NCBI GenBank assembly: GCA_016714645.1
Contig: JADKCI010000002.1
Location: forward strand, 62,001 to 126,000
Direction of reading: 5' to 3'
Length of the DNA: 64,000 bases
Source: Chromatiaceae bacterium
GTDB lineage: Bacteria > Pseudomonadota > Gammaproteobacteria > Chromatiales > Chromatiaceae
Below the pieces are notes generated by a model. The model did not search any database, was not told the origin of the DNA, and worked only from the letters and a program-made list of their open reading frames with translations. This document shows positions 8,771 to 22,744 of the stretch, in pieces. Position 1 is the stretch's first letter, and the number at the start of each line of letters is the position of its first letter. Position numbers and translations under genes: made by a program.

Positions 8771-8799
8771 TTGACAGTCCCGCGTCACATCCTGAGAAT
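8771..8799 (+). promoter_or_regulatory. Upstream rRNA promoter candidate
   Basis: TTGACA at 8771-8776 and GAGAAT at 8794-8799 are separated by 17 bp. The -35 is perfect and the -10 matches four of six bases. It lies about 330 bp before the 16S start, a plausible distal promoter of an rrn operon. Confidence 0.5.
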
Positions 8800-8919
8800 G
8801 CGCAGCTTCCCGTCGGGTCCAGGGTGGACCGGGAGTTCAGAGCGGGAGCGCCACCGTAGATTTGGCGTCAGGGTCGAGGGGGAGGCCGCCGGACGCGCGC
8901 CGCCGTCAGCACCGAGTGC

Positions 8920-8947
8920 TTGACAGCCCCCCGCCCCCCTGTATAAT
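8920..8947 (+). promoter_or_regulatory. Main rRNA operon promoter
   Basis: A consensus TTGACA at 8920-8925 and a consensus TATAAT at 8942-8947 are separated by 16 bp. Both hexamers are perfect, as expected for a very strong stable-RNA promoter. Transcription would start near 8954, about 170 bp before the mature 16S. Confidence 0.88.
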
Positions 8948-8954
8948 AGGCGGT

Positions 8955-9000
8955 CTTCCCTGAGGGAAGCGTTACCGACACGGTAACCAGCTCATTAACA
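8955..9000 (+). promoter_or_regulatory. rRNA leader antitermination region (hairpins plus boxA)
   Basis: Two perfect short hairpins (8955-8969 and 8971-8987, the latter GTTACCG-ACA-CGGTAAC) are followed two bases later by GCTCATTAACA at 8990-9000. That sequence differs from the boxA core GCTCTTTAACA by one base. BoxA recruits Nus factors that make rRNA transcription resistant to Rho. The same hairpin plus boxA arrangement recurs in the spacer at 10949-10976. Confidence 0.65.
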
Positions 9001-9124
9001 AACTGTTCGGATAACTTGTGTGGGTGCTTCGTTGGCGCCGAGCGATCGGCATAAACGACGGAGCATCTTTGAAAAAAGGTCAGCTGTCGAGCAAAGGATA
9101 GGCTCTCGCGAGAGAGCAAGTCAT

Positions 9125-10649
<1,525 letters not shown>

Positions 10650-10734
10650 AAGCACACGCCGCGACCGACGCGTCGGCGAAGCCCCCCACACAAGTCATCC
10701 GAACACCGCGTCCGCGGACCCCAGGTCAAGCGAC

Positions 10735-10811
<77 letters not shown>

Positions 10812-10816
10812 GTCAC

Positions 10817-10893
10817 GGGGCCATAGCTCAGCTGGGGAGAGCGCCTGCTTTGCAAGCAGGAAGTCGGGAGTTCGAACCTCCCTGGCTCCACCA
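10817..10893 (+). tRNA. tRNA-Ala (TGC)
   Basis: A 77-nt cloverleaf five bases after tRNA-Ile, with anticodon TGC in TTTGCAA, T arm GGGAG-TTCGAAC-CTCCC and an encoded CCA end. The Ile-Ala pair is the common spacer arrangement of gammaproteobacterial rrn operons. The D-loop has one extra G compared with the E. coli gene. Confidence 0.97.
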
Positions 10894-10919
10894 CCCCGGA
10901 CCGCCACCCCGCAGTCAAG

Positions 10920-10976
10920 CCCCGAAGCCGGCGTGCCGGCCTCGGGGCTTTGCTTCGGCAAACCCGCTCATTAACA
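10920..10976 (+). promoter_or_regulatory. Spacer hairpins and second boxA before 23S
   Basis: A 13-bp stem with one mismatch (10920-10932 with 10935-10947) is followed by a 5-bp hairpin capped by TTCG (10949-10962) and, three bases later, GCTCATTAACA at 10966-10976. The boxA copy is identical to the one in the leader. It probably renews antitermination before 23S transcription. The large stem could instead be an RNase processing structure. Confidence 0.6.
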
Positions 10977-11067
10977 ACATAGAGAGATCGTAAGGCACCT
11001 GTTAGCGGCAACGCTGACAGGACACGTAACCATGTTGCCCGAGAGCCCAGAACGTTTGGGGTTAGAG

Positions 11068-13955
<2,888 letters not shown>

Positions 13956-14053
13956 CTAACACCCAAGCGCTTTGCGCGGGGTGGGGACGTGTCCCTCACG
14001 CCAACGATCTCTCTATTCCCAAGGGGGTGGCCCACCGCCACCTCCTACCCTTT

Positions 14054-14172
14054 TCCCTGGCGGCCATGGAGCACTGGTACCACCTGATCCCATCCCGAAC
14101 TCAGCAGTGAAACGGTGTATCGCCGATGATAGTGTGGGGCCTCCCCATGTGAAAGTAGGTCACCGCCAGGAC
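14054..14172 (+). rRNA. rrf: 5S ribosomal RNA
   Basis: About 119 nt starting at TCCCTGGCGGCC and containing the conserved CCGAACTCAG and GATAGTGTGGGG segments. The two ends pair (CCTGGCGG with CCGCCAGG). The 23S-5S gap of about 98 bp holds no tRNA. Confidence 0.97.
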
Positions 14173-14180
14173 CTTTTCTT

Positions 14181-14215
14181 AAAACCCCGCCTTGTTACTC
14201 AGGGCGGGGTTTTTC
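14181..14215 (+). terminator. rRNA operon terminator
   Basis: A 14-bp stem (14181-14194 with 14200-14213, one G-T pair) with a 5-base loop is followed by a T-run. It sits about 8 bases after 5S and is a textbook factor-independent terminator. Confidence 0.93.
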
Positions 14216-14267
14216 GTTGTAGGGGGTTGGGGGGGACGCCCACTCGCACGAAATTACGGGTCTTGAC

Positions 14268-14747
14268 ATGAAGACGAAATTTGTTTGGTTGTCTCTAGGC
14301 GCCTTTGCCCTTGGTTTGACCGTCCTTTCTCTTTACAGGGTCTGGCCAATTCTATTTCCACCCATCGTCACCATCGCTCCCCTGGTTCCTGGTTGTGATC
14401 TGCGCCAGGGTCCCTGCACGGCTGGCTTGTCGGGGGGCGGCAAGGTTCGTTTTGGGATCGAACCGCGCTCGATGCCTGTTCTCCAGCCCCTAGTCTTGAG
14501 TGTCCGTATCGAAGGCATCGGGGTCCGTGTGGTTGAGGTGGATTTCTCGGGCACGGACATGAATATGGGCTACAACCGGGTCCAGCTAGAGGCGGCGGAT
14601 TCTGGTGACTGGCAAGGTCAGGTGACCCTGCCCATTTGTGTGCGCAATCGCATGGATTGGGAGGCGAAGGTCCTTCTCTCCACGGAACTCGGCCTGATGG
14701 CCGTCCCATTTCGCTTCATTACCTTCAGTTCACCCCCCGAAGGTTGA
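14268..14747 (+). CDS. Membrane-anchored protein, possibly FixH/YtkA-like
   Basis: A 159-residue protein with an N-terminal transmembrane anchor near residues 7-30 and a periplasmic beta-rich domain. The segments VDFSGTDMNMGYNRVQLE and VTLPICVRNRMDW recall small FixH/YtkA-like domains associated with respiratory or copper proteins. That resemblance is from memory and weak. Two cysteines (PGCDLRQGPC) sit just after the anchor. It lies alone between the rRNA terminator and ilvD, 110 bp from the latter. No obvious promoter or strong Shine-Dalgarno was found for the ATG at 14268. Confidence 0.6.
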   Translation: MKTKFVWLSLGAFALGLTVLSLYRVWPILFPPIVTIAPLVPGCDLRQGPCTAGLSGGGKVRFGIEPRSMPVLQPLVLSVRIEGIGVRVVEVDFSGTDMNMGYNRVQLEAADSGDWQGQVTLPICVRNRMDWEAKVLLSTELGLMAVPFRFITFSSPPEG

Positions 14748-14857
14748 CGGGAAAAGCCTTGCGTCGCCGCATCCGGTAGAATTCGGCCCACCTCCGTCAA
14801 TGGCTCGGCTGCATTGGCCAGCCAATTGATGCATCTGCTTACCTATCGGAGACCTCA

Positions 14858-16705
14858 ATGCCCCGTTATCGCTCCCGCACCACCACCGAAGGTCGCAACA
14901 TGGCTGGCGCTCGCGCCCTGTGGCGCGCCACGGGCATGACCGATGCTGACTTTCAAAAGCCTATCATTGCTGTCGCCAACTCCTTCACCCAGTTCGTTCC
15001 GGGCCATGTCCATCTGAAGGACATGGGTCAGTTAGTAGCTCGAGAAATCGAGCGGGCCGGGGGCGTGGCCAAGGAATTCAATACCATTGCCATCGATGAT
15101 GGCATCGCCATGGGCCATGGCGGCATGCTCTATTCCCTGCCGTCGCGCGACCTCATCGCTGACTCAGTGGAATTCATGGTCAATGCCCACTGCGCCGATG
15201 CCTTGGTCTGTATCTCCAATTGCGACAAAATCACCCCCGGGATGTTGATGGCCGCCCTGCGCCTCAACATCCCCGTCGTCTTTGTTTCTGGCGGTCCCAT
15301 GGAGGCGGGAAAAGTCATGCGTCAAGGGACCGAGATCCACCTGGACCTAGTGGACGCCATGGTGGTGGCGGCCAACCCCGGGGAAAGTGACGCCCTAGTC
15401 CAGGAATACGAGCGTTCCGCCTGTCCAACTTGCGGCTCATGCTCTGGCATGTTTACCGCCAACTCTATGAATTGTTTAACAGAAGCCCTAGGGCTGAGCC
15501 TTCCCGGCAATGGGACTCTGGTGGCGACGCACGCCGATCGCGAGGCTCTCTTTCTTGAGGCGGGGCGCTTGGTGGTTGACCTCGCCCGCCGCTGGTACGA
15601 ACAGGATGACGCCAGCGTTCTGCCCCGTTCCATCGCCAACTTCCAGGCCTTCGAGAACGCCATGAGCCTGGACATCGCCATGGGCGGTTCCACCAATACC
15701 GTGCTGCATTTACTGGCCGCCGCCCATGAAGCCGAGGTGGATTTCACCATGAGCGATATCGACCGGCTCAGTCGCAAGGTTCCTAATCTGTGCAAGGTCG
15801 CACCTTCGACCCCGAATTATCATGTGGAAGATGTCCATCGTGCCGGTGGTATTATTGCGATACTGGGTGAGATGGATCGAGCGGGGCTTCTGCATAGTGA
15901 GGTGCCAACCGTCCATGCCGAAAGCCTAGGCGTGGCGCTGGACCGCTGGGATATCAGTGGCAATGCGAGTGATGAGGCGCGTTCCCGGTTTCTGGCCGCC
16001 CCCGGTGGTATTCCAACTCAAGTCGCCTTTAGCCAGAATGCCCGCTGGCCGAGCCTGGATCTGGATCGTGTCCAGGGCTGCATCCGCGATCTCGAGCACG
16101 CCTACAGTCGCGACGGGGGCCTGGCCGTGCTGTTTGGGAATCTTGCGGAGCAGGGCTGTATCGTCAAGACGGCGGGGGTGGATGCCACTATCCTGACCTT
16201 TACCGGGCCGGCGCGCATTTTCGAAAGCCAGGATGATGCGGTCGCAGCCATCCTTGCCGACCAGGTGCAAGAGGGTGATGTGGTCCTGATCCGCTACGAA
16301 GGTCCCATGGGGGGGCCCGGCATGCAGGAAATGCTTTATCCGACCAGCTATCTCAAATCCAAGGGACTCGGCAAGGCTTGTGCCCTCATCACCGATGGGC
16401 GCTTCTCCGGTGGCACCTCCGGTCTCTCCATTGGCCATGTCTCCCCCGAGGCCGCCGGGGGTGGGACCATTGGCCTGGTGGCGGAGGGCGATCTTATTGC
16501 CATCGATATCCCCAATCGACGCATAGATCTCCAGGTCCCGGCCGATGAGCTGGACCGGCGGCGCCAGGAGATGGAGGCCAAGGGGGCCTCGGCCTGGCAT
16601 CCCGTCTCGCGGCAGCGTCAGGTCTCCCAGGCCTTGCAAGCCTACGCCGCCATGACCACCAGCGCCGCTCAGGGAGCCGTTCGGGATCTATCCCGGCTGA
16701 AGTGA
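14858..16705 (+). CDS. ilvD: Dihydroxy-acid dehydratase
   Basis: IlvD dehydrates 2,3-dihydroxy-isovalerate and its homologue in valine and isoleucine synthesis. The 615-residue length is typical. Fe-S cluster ligands are visible in CISNCDKITPGM (near residue 122) and CPTCGSCSGMFTANSMN (near residue 195), and the C-terminal GRFSGGTSGLSIGHVSPEA motif is intact. The ATG at 14858 follows a CGGAGA ribosome site. The gene stands alone and converges with pckA, and no leucine-type leader attenuator was seen upstream. Confidence 0.97.
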   Translation: MPRYRSRTTTEGRNMAGARALWRATGMTDADFQKPIIAVANSFTQFVPGHVHLKDMGQLVAREIERAGGVAKEFNTIAIDDGIAMGHGGMLYSLPSRDLIADSVEFMVNAHCADALVCISNCDKITPGMLMAALRLNIPVVFVSGGPMEAGKVMRQGTEIHLDLVDAMVVAANPGESDALVQEYERSACPTCGSCSGMFTANSMNCLTEALGLSLPGNGTLVATHADREALFLEAGRLVVDLARRWYEQDDASVLPRSIANFQAFENAMSLDIAMGGSTNTVLHLLAAAHEAEVDFTMSDIDRLSRKVPNLCKVAPSTPNYHVEDVHRAGGIIAILGEMDRAGLLHSEVPTVHAESLGVALDRWDISGNASDEARSRFLAAPGGIPTQVAFSQNARWPSLDLDRVQGCIRDLEHAYSRDGGLAVLFGNLAEQGCIVKTAGVDATILTFTGPARIFESQDDAVAAILADQVQEGDVVLIRYEGPMGGPGMQEMLYPTSYLKSKGLGKACALITDGRFSGGTSGLSIGHVSPEAAGGGTIGLVAEGDLIAIDIPNRRIDLQVPADELDRRRQEMEAKGASAWHPVSRQRQVSQALQAYAAMTTSAAQGAVRDLSRLK

Positions 16706-16742
16706 GGCGGGGCCACTTCGGATAATCTGACCGTTAGAAACA

Positions 16743-16774
16743 TCCGGAGGCGAGCTTTGCAGGCCGCCTCCGGA
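16743..16774. terminator. Convergent hairpin between ilvD and pckA
   Basis: A perfect 10-bp inverted repeat (TCCGGAGGCG with CGCCTCCGGA, 12-base loop) lies between two convergent genes. There is no good T-run on either side, so it may act as a bidirectional terminator or transcript stabiliser. Confidence 0.55.
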
Positions 16775-16793
16775 CTGCCCTCCTTGTGGTTTT

Positions 16794-18371
16794 TTACAGC
16801 TTCGGGATTTGCGCCATGACCTCGGTTGGCAGACTGAGCTTGGCGGCCCGTTCGATGAAAAACTTCGCGAGTGCCTGCTGGTCCTTTTCAAAGGCTGACT
16901 GGTCCTTCCAGGTCGAGGCCGGATCCAGAATCGTGGCGGAGACGCCCGGGCAAGTAGTTGGTACCTCGAAGCCAAAGACCGGATTCGTCCTGAAGGCCGC
17001 CTGATTCAACTCACCACTCTGAATGGCCCGGATGATGGCGCGGGTTACCGGGATATCGATCCGCTTGCCCACCCCGTACTTACCGCCGGTCCAGCCCGTG
17101 TTCACCAACCAGACGGGCACCTGGTGCTTGCGTAACTTCTCCATGAAGAGATTGATGTAGGTGGCGTGGGGTCGCGGGAAGAAGGGCTCGCCGTAGAGGG
17201 CGCTGAATACCGGTTCCGGCTCCTTGACCCCACGTTCGGTCCCCGCCACCTTGGCGGTGTAGCCCAGGCTATAGTGAAAGGCCGCTTGCTCGGGGGATAG
17301 CCGCGCCACGGGTGGCAGCACCCCGAAGGCATCGGCCGTGAGGAAGATGATGCAATCGGGGTGTCCCGCCTTGCCGGAGAAGATGGCGTTCGGGATGGCT
17401 TCAAGGGAAAAGGAGGCGCGCCCATTTTCCGTGTAGCCGCCATCGTCATAGTCGATGTGCCGGGTGAGGGGGTCCCAGGCGACATTTTCCACCGTCGTGC
17501 CATGGCGCTCGGTGGCCGCGTAAATCAGGGGCTCATCCTGCGCGGAAAGGCGGATGGTTTTGGCGTAGCAACCCCCCTCAAAGTTATGGACCCCGTCGTC
17601 GCTCCAGCCGTGCTCGTCATCCCCCAGAAAGAGGCGCTCCGGGTCCATCGACACGGTCGTTTTTCCCGTTCCAGAAAGCCCAAAGAAGACCGTGACGGCC
17701 CCTTGTTGCCCTACGTTGACGGAGGCATGCATAGGCAGAACGCCCTGATCCGGCATCAGGTAGTTGAGGACGGTGAAGATGGATTTCTTGATCTCCCCGG
17801 CGTAACCCGTGCCACCAATCAGGATCAATTTGCGTGCAAAACTGATCAGAATAAAGTCATTGGACTTTAGACCCAACTCGTGGGCGGTGGGCTCGTCCAG
17901 ACCCAGATTGGGTAGTCCGATGACGTTCCACTCTGGCTCGAACCCCGTCAATTCCTCATTCGAGGGCCGGATGAACATGTTGCGCACGAACAGGGTCTGC
18001 CAGGCGGCGGTGCCGATAAAGCGTACCGGTATGCGATAACGCGCGTCGGCGCCAGCGTAAACATCCTGCACATAGACGCTATAGGCGCGCACATACTGGC
18101 GAACCCGCTCGAAGACCCCATCGAAGGACGCTTCGCTGATGGGCTGGTTGATGTTGTTCCACGAGACGCTGTTATGGGATGTAGCGTCGTCGACGATGAA
18201 GCGATCTTTGGGCGAGCGGCCGGTATGCCCGGTCCGGACCGCGAAGGCCAGGTGGTGGAGCAGGTGCCCCTCGCGATTCTTCACCGCCTCCTCGACCAAC
18301 CTGGGGGTTGGCCAACGAAAGCAAACCACATCAGGGTTAATGCCCAGATAACTCAAGTCCACATTACCCAT
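16794..18371 (-). CDS. pckA: Phosphoenolpyruvate carboxykinase (ATP)
   Basis: PckA interconverts oxaloacetate and phosphoenolpyruvate with ATP, for gluconeogenesis or anaplerosis. The 525-residue protein contains RTGHTGRSPKDRF near residue 47, the kinase loop FFGLSGTGKTT near residue 235, and the metal-binding LFLGDDEHGW near residue 256. These define the ATP-using, not GTP-using, family. The start MGNVDLSYLGI at 18371 has an AGGAGA site 6-7 bases upstream. It converges with ilvD. Confidence 0.97.
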   Translation of the reverse strand: MGNVDLSYLGINPDVVCFRWPTPRLVEEAVKNREGHLLHHLAFAVRTGHTGRSPKDRFIVDDATSHNSVSWNNINQPISEASFDGVFERVRQYVRAYSVYVQDVYAGADARYRIPVRFIGTAAWQTLFVRNMFIRPSNEELTGFEPEWNVIGLPNLGLDEPTAHELGLKSNDFILISFARKLILIGGTGYAGEIKKSIFTVLNYLMPDQGVLPMHASVNVGQQGAVTVFFGLSGTGKTTVSMDPERLFLGDDEHGWSDDGVHNFEGGCYAKTIRLSAQDEPLIYAATERHGTTVENVAWDPLTRHIDYDDGGYTENGRASFSLEAIPNAIFSGKAGHPDCIIFLTADAFGVLPPVARLSPEQAAFHYSLGYTAKVAGTERGVKEPEPVFSALYGEPFFPRPHATYINLFMEKLRKHQVPVWLVNTGWTGGKYGVGKRIDIPVTRAIIRAIQSGELNQAAFRTNPVFGFEVPTTCPGVSATILDPASTWKDQSAFEKDQQALAKFFIERAAKLSLPTEVMAQIPKL

Positions 18372-18684
18372 GGAAATCTCCTGTCTAGGATTAAAGTTCG
18401 ATAAATGAAAGTTCGCCTGGCATGACCTCGCCGACTAGCGCCGGGGATGGGGCGGACAAGGTAGGCTGCGCAATTCACACGCCAATAGGAGCGGTTAACG
18501 TGGCGCCAAGGCGCCAAGGAACCGGATCTGGTGTATGGCTGCAACGGGTTGATCTGAATTGAACTCACGACCTTAGGGGACGGGCCCTTGCTACCGGACT
18601 GGCCGGTGGTAGCCAGCATGGCGGGGTGGCCAGGTCCTTGATCCCGCTTTTGGCGAGAAAGGCTATGAGCATCCGTCGGGAATC
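18372..18684. other. Intergenic region upstream of pckA
   Basis: About 310 bp with no supported gene. It holds a tandem copy of GGCGCCAA at 18502-18517 and an imperfect inverted repeat at 18590-18613 (GCTACCGG with CCGGTGGTAGC). The pckA promoter presumably lies here, but no consensus pair stands out. Confidence 0.5.
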
Positions 18685-19074
18685 TCAGGGCAGGAGGACC
18701 GGTTGCGACGGGTTCCAGTCCGGAGCTCGGTGCTCGGCGACCACCGTGGTAAAAATCCCGCCGCGCACGTTGAATTCGGCGGTCAGGCGCATGAAGCGGG
18801 GGAGGGTGGCTCCAACAAGATCCGCCAGCATCAGATTGGTGACGGCCTCATGAAAGGCGCCCTGGTTGCGGTAGGACCAGACATACAGCTTTAACGACTT
18901 CAGCTCCACGCACAGACGGTCCGGGACGTATTCCAGGGTCAGTTCAGCAAAGTCGGGCTGCCCCGTCTTGGGGCAGAGGCAGGTGAACTCGGGCACCCGG
19001 ATGCGAATGGTGTAGTCGCGTTCCGGGGCGGGATTAGGGAAGGTTTCCAGGTCTCGGCTGGGGGCGCTCGGCAT
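18685..19074 (-). CDS. queF: NADPH-dependent 7-cyano-7-deazaguanine reductase (type I)
   Basis: QueF reduces preQ0 to preQ1 in queuosine synthesis. The 129-residue protein has the catalytic cysteine in FTCLCPKTGQPDFA near residue 43 and the QueF signature ELKSLKLYVWSYRNQGAFHE. The short single-domain form is the type I enzyme, unlike the long E. coli type. The ATG at 19074 is chosen over the TTG seven codons upstream. It diverges from smc across about 150 bp. Confidence 0.93.
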   Translation of the reverse strand: MPSAPSRDLETFPNPAPERDYTIRIRVPEFTCLCPKTGQPDFAELTLEYVPDRLCVELKSLKLYVWSYRNQGAFHEAVTNLMLADLVGATLPRFMRLTAEFNVRGGIFTTVVAEHRAPDWNPSQPVLLP

Positions 19075-19227
19075 TTCAGGCTCTTGATGGTGCAAAACTC
19101 AAGGGGCATTTTAGCAGATCCATCCCCCGTCCAAGCTAGCCAATCGCTTGGGGAAATACTTCGCCGTCCTTTGGTCTCGGGGTCGCGCGGTTTTGCCCTG
19201 CAACCCCGGGTCCTGTATCTTGCGCCG

Positions 19228-22200
19228 ATGCGGTTGGAGAAGATCAAACTTGCCGGTTTCAAATCCTTCGTGGACCCCACGACGGTGCTCTTCCCGAGCA
19301 ACCTGTCCGGGATCGTGGGGCCGAACGGCTGCGGCAAATCGAACGTCATCGACGCCGTGCGCTGGGTCATGGGCGAAAGCTCCGCCAAGATGCTGCGCGG
19401 CGAGTCCATGGCCGATGTCATCTTCAACGGTTCCACCAGCCGCCAGCCGGTGGGTCAGGCAACCATCGAACTCCTCTTCGATAACGCGGATGGCGGTGCC
19501 GGGGGCGAATACGCCCAGTACGCTCAGATAGCTGTCAAGCGCCAGGTCAGCCGCGACGGCCAATCCAACTACTTCCTCAACGGCGCCCGCTGCCGGCGCC
19601 GGGATATTCAGGATCTCTTCCTCGGTACCGGTCTGGGCCCCCGCAGTTACGCCATCATTGAACAAGGTACGATCTCGCGCCTCATCGAGGCACGTCCCGA
19701 GGATCTGCGGCTCTTCCTGGAAGAGGCCGCGGGCATCTCCAAGTACAAGGAACGCCGCCGCGAGACCGAGACCCGTATCCGCAACACCCGCGAAAACCTT
19801 GACCGCCTCAACGATCTGCGGGAGGAGGTCGCCAAGCAACTGCTGCACCTGGAACGCCAGGCCGCCACGGCGGAGAAATACAAGCACCTCAAGGAAGAAG
19901 AGCGCCTGCTCGACGCCCAACTCAAGGCCCTCCGCTGGCGGGCCCTGGACCAGGATCTGCGTCAGCGCGACGTGATTCTGGATGAGAAGGAATTGGGCCT
20001 GGATGCCGACCTGGCCCGCCAGCGTCACCTGGAAGCGGACATCGAGGCCAAGCGTGCCCATTTTGCCGAGGCCTCGGACCACTTTAATGGTGTTCAGGGC
20101 CGTTATTACGCCGTGGGGGCCGAGATTGCCAGGCTGGAGCAGGGCATTCAATTCGCCCGCGAGAACCGCCGCCGCCAGGAGGTCGAGTTGGCTCGTCTGG
20201 AACGGGAAAGCGCGGATGCCGCGGGCCTCCTAGAACGTGACCAGGCAGCATTGACGGATCTGGACCAGCGGCTGGCCCAAGACGAGCCGGCACTCCTGGC
20301 CGCGGAAGAAGATCGCGAGGCCGCCCTGGAACGCGTCGAGGTAGCGGAAGCGGCCCTCAAGACCTGGGAAGCCCAATGGGATGACCTCAATCGCGAGGCG
20401 GCGGGCCCGGCCCAACAGGCCCAGTTGGAGCGTGCCAGGATCAATCATACGGAACAGCGCCTGGGTCAGGACCGGTCCCGTCTGTCGCGTCTGGTAGGGG
20501 AACTGAGCCGCCTCGCTACCGATGAACCGGAAGAGCAGATCGAAGCCCTGGAGGAGCGCGAGGGGACCCTGAACGGCGAACTGGCGGCCTTCGGCGGTGA
20601 GCGTGACCGGCTGGCGACGGCCCTGGGCGAGCTAGAGGCCGAGCGGCGTGACCTGACCGCCCGTCTGGACGCGGCCCGTACCCAGCTTCAGGCGGCCCGG
20701 GGCCGCCAATCCGCCCTCACCGCCCTCCAGGAGGCGGCGGTCGCCGACGGCGATGGTGAGACCGCCACTTGGGTGGCCGCCCAAGGCCTGGTCAAGGCCC
20801 CCCGGCTGCTGGATGAACTCAAGGTCGAGCCCGGCTGGGAGCTGGCGGTGGAGTCCGTTCTGGGCCTGCAGCTCAAGGCCATCTGCACCCCGGATATGAC
20901 GCGCCACGCCGGGGCCCTGGCGTCCGCCAAGGGTGCCATGGCCCTCTTCGACACCCAGGCCCCGGCTGGCCCACAACCGGCGCCCGGCAGCCTGTTCGAC
21001 CAGGTCGCTTGCCCCTGGCCCCTGCAAGGGCTCCTGGATGGCGCGCGGCCGGTCGCGACCCTCACCCAGGCCCTGGCGGAGCGCCCGGGGCTCTTGCCTG
21101 GTCAGGTCCTGGTCACCCGGGAGGGTATCCAGGTCGGTCCTAACTGGCTGCGCGCCCCGGCCCAGGACCACCCCCTCGGCGGCGTTCTGGTCCGCGGCGA
21201 GGCGCTGAAGGCCCTGGAGCACCAGATTGCCGATCTGGATTCTCAGGTACTGGCCCTGGTCGAGGCCCAGGAAGAGACGCGCGACCGCCGCCGCGCCCTG
21301 GAGGCCGAGCGCGAGGCCCTGGGGACCCGGGTCGCGGATCTGAATCGGGCCATCGCCCAGGTCCGTGCCGACCTTACCGGACGCCGCGCCCGCCTGGAAC
21401 ACCGTAACGAGCGCCGCCATGCCCTGGAGTCGGAGGGACGCGAGTTGCAGGAGTCTCTGGAGGAGGCCCTGGAGGACATGGGGGAATCCCGCGAGCGGCT
21501 CCATGCCGCCCTGGAGGCCGTCGAGATCCACACCGAGCGGCGCGAGGCCCTGTCCAGTCATCGCGAGGGTCTGCGCGCCGAGGTCGCCACGGCCCGTGGT
21601 CAGGAGCGGGACGGGCGCGAGCGGGAGCATCGACTGCGGGTCGGCATCGAGTCCCGTCGTGCCAGTCGCGAGGCCATAGCGCGGGGTCTGGAGCGTGCCC
21701 GTGAGCAGGGTGACCAGCTCATGGAGCGCGCCACCGAGGTGCGCGAGGCACTGGAGGACTTGGTCGAACCCCTGGCGGACCAGGAGGAGCGGCTCGAAGA
21801 ACAGCTTGGCCTGCGCCTGGAGGCGGAGGCGGCCCTGAGCGCGGCCCGCGATGGCATGGAGGCCCTGGACCAGGGGGTGCGGGCCTTGGAACAGGAGCGC
21901 CATCGCGTGGAGGAGGCCATCCGCGTTGCCCGCGCTACCCTGGACGGTCTGCGTCTGGAGCGCCAGGAGCGCCTGGTTCTGCGCCGCACCCTGGAGGAAC
22001 AACTCCAGGCCCAGACCTTTGATCCCCTGACGGTGCTGGGCGCCCTGGAGGACCCCGCCGCGGACGCAACGGAATGGCAGCGGCGTCTGGAGCAGGTGAC
22101 CCAACGTGTCGCCCGCCTGGGCAACATCAACCTGGCCGCCATCGACGAATACCAGGCCCAGTCCGAGCGTAAGTATTATCTGGACGCCCAGCACGATGAC

Positions 22201-22734
22201 ATCTTTCGCTCACTGGAGACCCTGGAGACGGTGATCCGCCGCATCGACCGCGAGACCCGGGGCCGCTTCAAGGACACCTTTGACCAGGTCAATCAGGGCC
22301 TGCAGCAGCTCTTCCCCCGCCTCTTCGGTGGTGGTCATGCCTATCTGGAATTGACCGGCGAGGATCTGCTGGAGACCGGCGTCTCCGTCATGGCGCGCCC
22401 GCCGGGCAAGCGCAACTCCAGCATCCAACTCCTGTCCGGCGGCGAAAAGGCCCTCACCGCCGTGGCTCTGGTCTTTGCCATCTTCCAACTCAACCCGGCG
22501 CCCTTCTGCATGCTCGACGAGGTGGACGCCCCCCTTGACGACGCCAATGTCGGGCGCTTCTGCGAACTGGTGCGCTCCATGTCCGATCAGGTGCAGTTTA
22601 TCTTTATCAGCCACAATAAGATCACCATGGAGATCGCCGACCACCTGATGGGCGTCACCATGCACGAGCCCGGGGTCTCCCGCCTGGTTGCCGTGGACGT
22701 GGAGGAGGCGGCCCGCCTGGCGGCCAGTTCGTGA
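19228..22734 (+). CDS. smc: Chromosome segregation protein SMC
   Basis: SMC is the ATP-driven DNA-looping subunit of the condensin-like complex. The 1168-residue protein has the N-terminal head with Walker A GPNGCGKSNVIDA near residue 32 and a hinge in the middle (about residues 500-650). Long Glu/Arg/Leu-rich coiled coils lie on both sides, and the C-terminal head has QLLSGGEKALTAVALVFAI and Walker B CMLDEVDAPLD. An upstream in-frame extension exists, but MRLEKIKLAGFKSFVDPT at 19228 is the family start. Its partners scpA and scpB are not in this window. rlmE follows after 10 bp. Confidence 0.97.
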   Translation: MRLEKIKLAGFKSFVDPTTVLFPSNLSGIVGPNGCGKSNVIDAVRWVMGESSAKMLRGESMADVIFNGSTSRQPVGQATIELLFDNADGGAGGEYAQYAQIAVKRQVSRDGQSNYFLNGARCRRRDIQDLFLGTGLGPRSYAIIEQGTISRLIEARPEDLRLFLEEAAGISKYKERRRETETRIRNTRENLDRLNDLREEVAKQLLHLERQAATAEKYKHLKEEERLLDAQLKALRWRALDQDLRQRDVILDEKELGLDADLARQRHLEADIEAKRAHFAEASDHFNGVQGRYYAVGAEIARLEQGIQFARENRRRQEVELARLERESADAAGLLERDQAALTDLDQRLAQDEPALLAAEEDREAALERVEVAEAALKTWEAQWDDLNREAAGPAQQAQLERARINHTEQRLGQDRSRLSRLVGELSRLATDEPEEQIEALEEREGTLNGELAAFGGERDRLATALGELEAERRDLTARLDAARTQLQAARGRQSALTALQEAAVADGDGETATWVAAQGLVKAPRLLDELKVEPGWELAVESVLGLQLKAICTPDMTRHAGALASAKGAMALFDTQAPAGPQPAPGSLFDQVACPWPLQGLLDGARPVATLTQALAERPGLLPGQVLVTREGIQVGPNWLRAPAQDHPLGGVLVRGEALKALEHQIADLDSQVLALVEAQEETRDRRRALEAEREALGTRVADLNRAIAQVRADLTGRRARLEHRNERRHALESEGRELQESLEEALEDMGESRERLHAALEAVEIHTERREALSSHREGLRAEVATARGQERDGREREHRLRVGIESRRASREAIARGLERAREQGDQLMERATEVREALEDLVEPLADQEERLEEQLGLRLEAEAALSAARDGMEALDQGVRALEQERHRVEEAIRVARATLDGLRLERQERLVLRRTLEEQLQAQTFDPLTVLGALEDPAADATEWQRRLEQVTQRVARLGNINLAAIDEYQAQSERKYYLDAQHDDIFRSLETLETVIRRIDRETRGRFKDTFDQVNQGLQQLFPRLFGGGHAYLELTGEDLLETGVSVMARPPGKRNSSIQLLSGGEKALTAVALVFAIFQLNPAPFCMLDEVDAPLDDANVGRFCELVRSMSDQVQFIFISHNKITMEIADHLMGVTMHEPGVSRLVAVDVEEAARLAASS

Positions 22735-22744
22735 GACCCTAACC

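Larger units (their letters stand above)
8572..9124 (+). other. Gene-free rRNA promoter and leader region
   Basis: No coding region is supported in these 553 bp. The stretch holds the post-tyrS hairpin, at least two TTGACA-type promoters, two small hairpins and a boxA-like site, all read toward the 16S gene. A further TATAAT at 8688-8693 lacks a convincing -35. Confidence 0.7.

Noticed and set aside
18540..18600. Reverse-strand stretch GGTCGTGAGTTCAATTC resembling a tRNA T-arm
   Set aside because: The T-stem does not pair and no acceptor or anticodon arm surrounds it.
20632..22194. Minus-strand 520-residue open frame inside smc
   Set aside because: It mirrors the SMC coiled-coil coding sequence, has Leu/Gln/Gly-rich composition and no family features.
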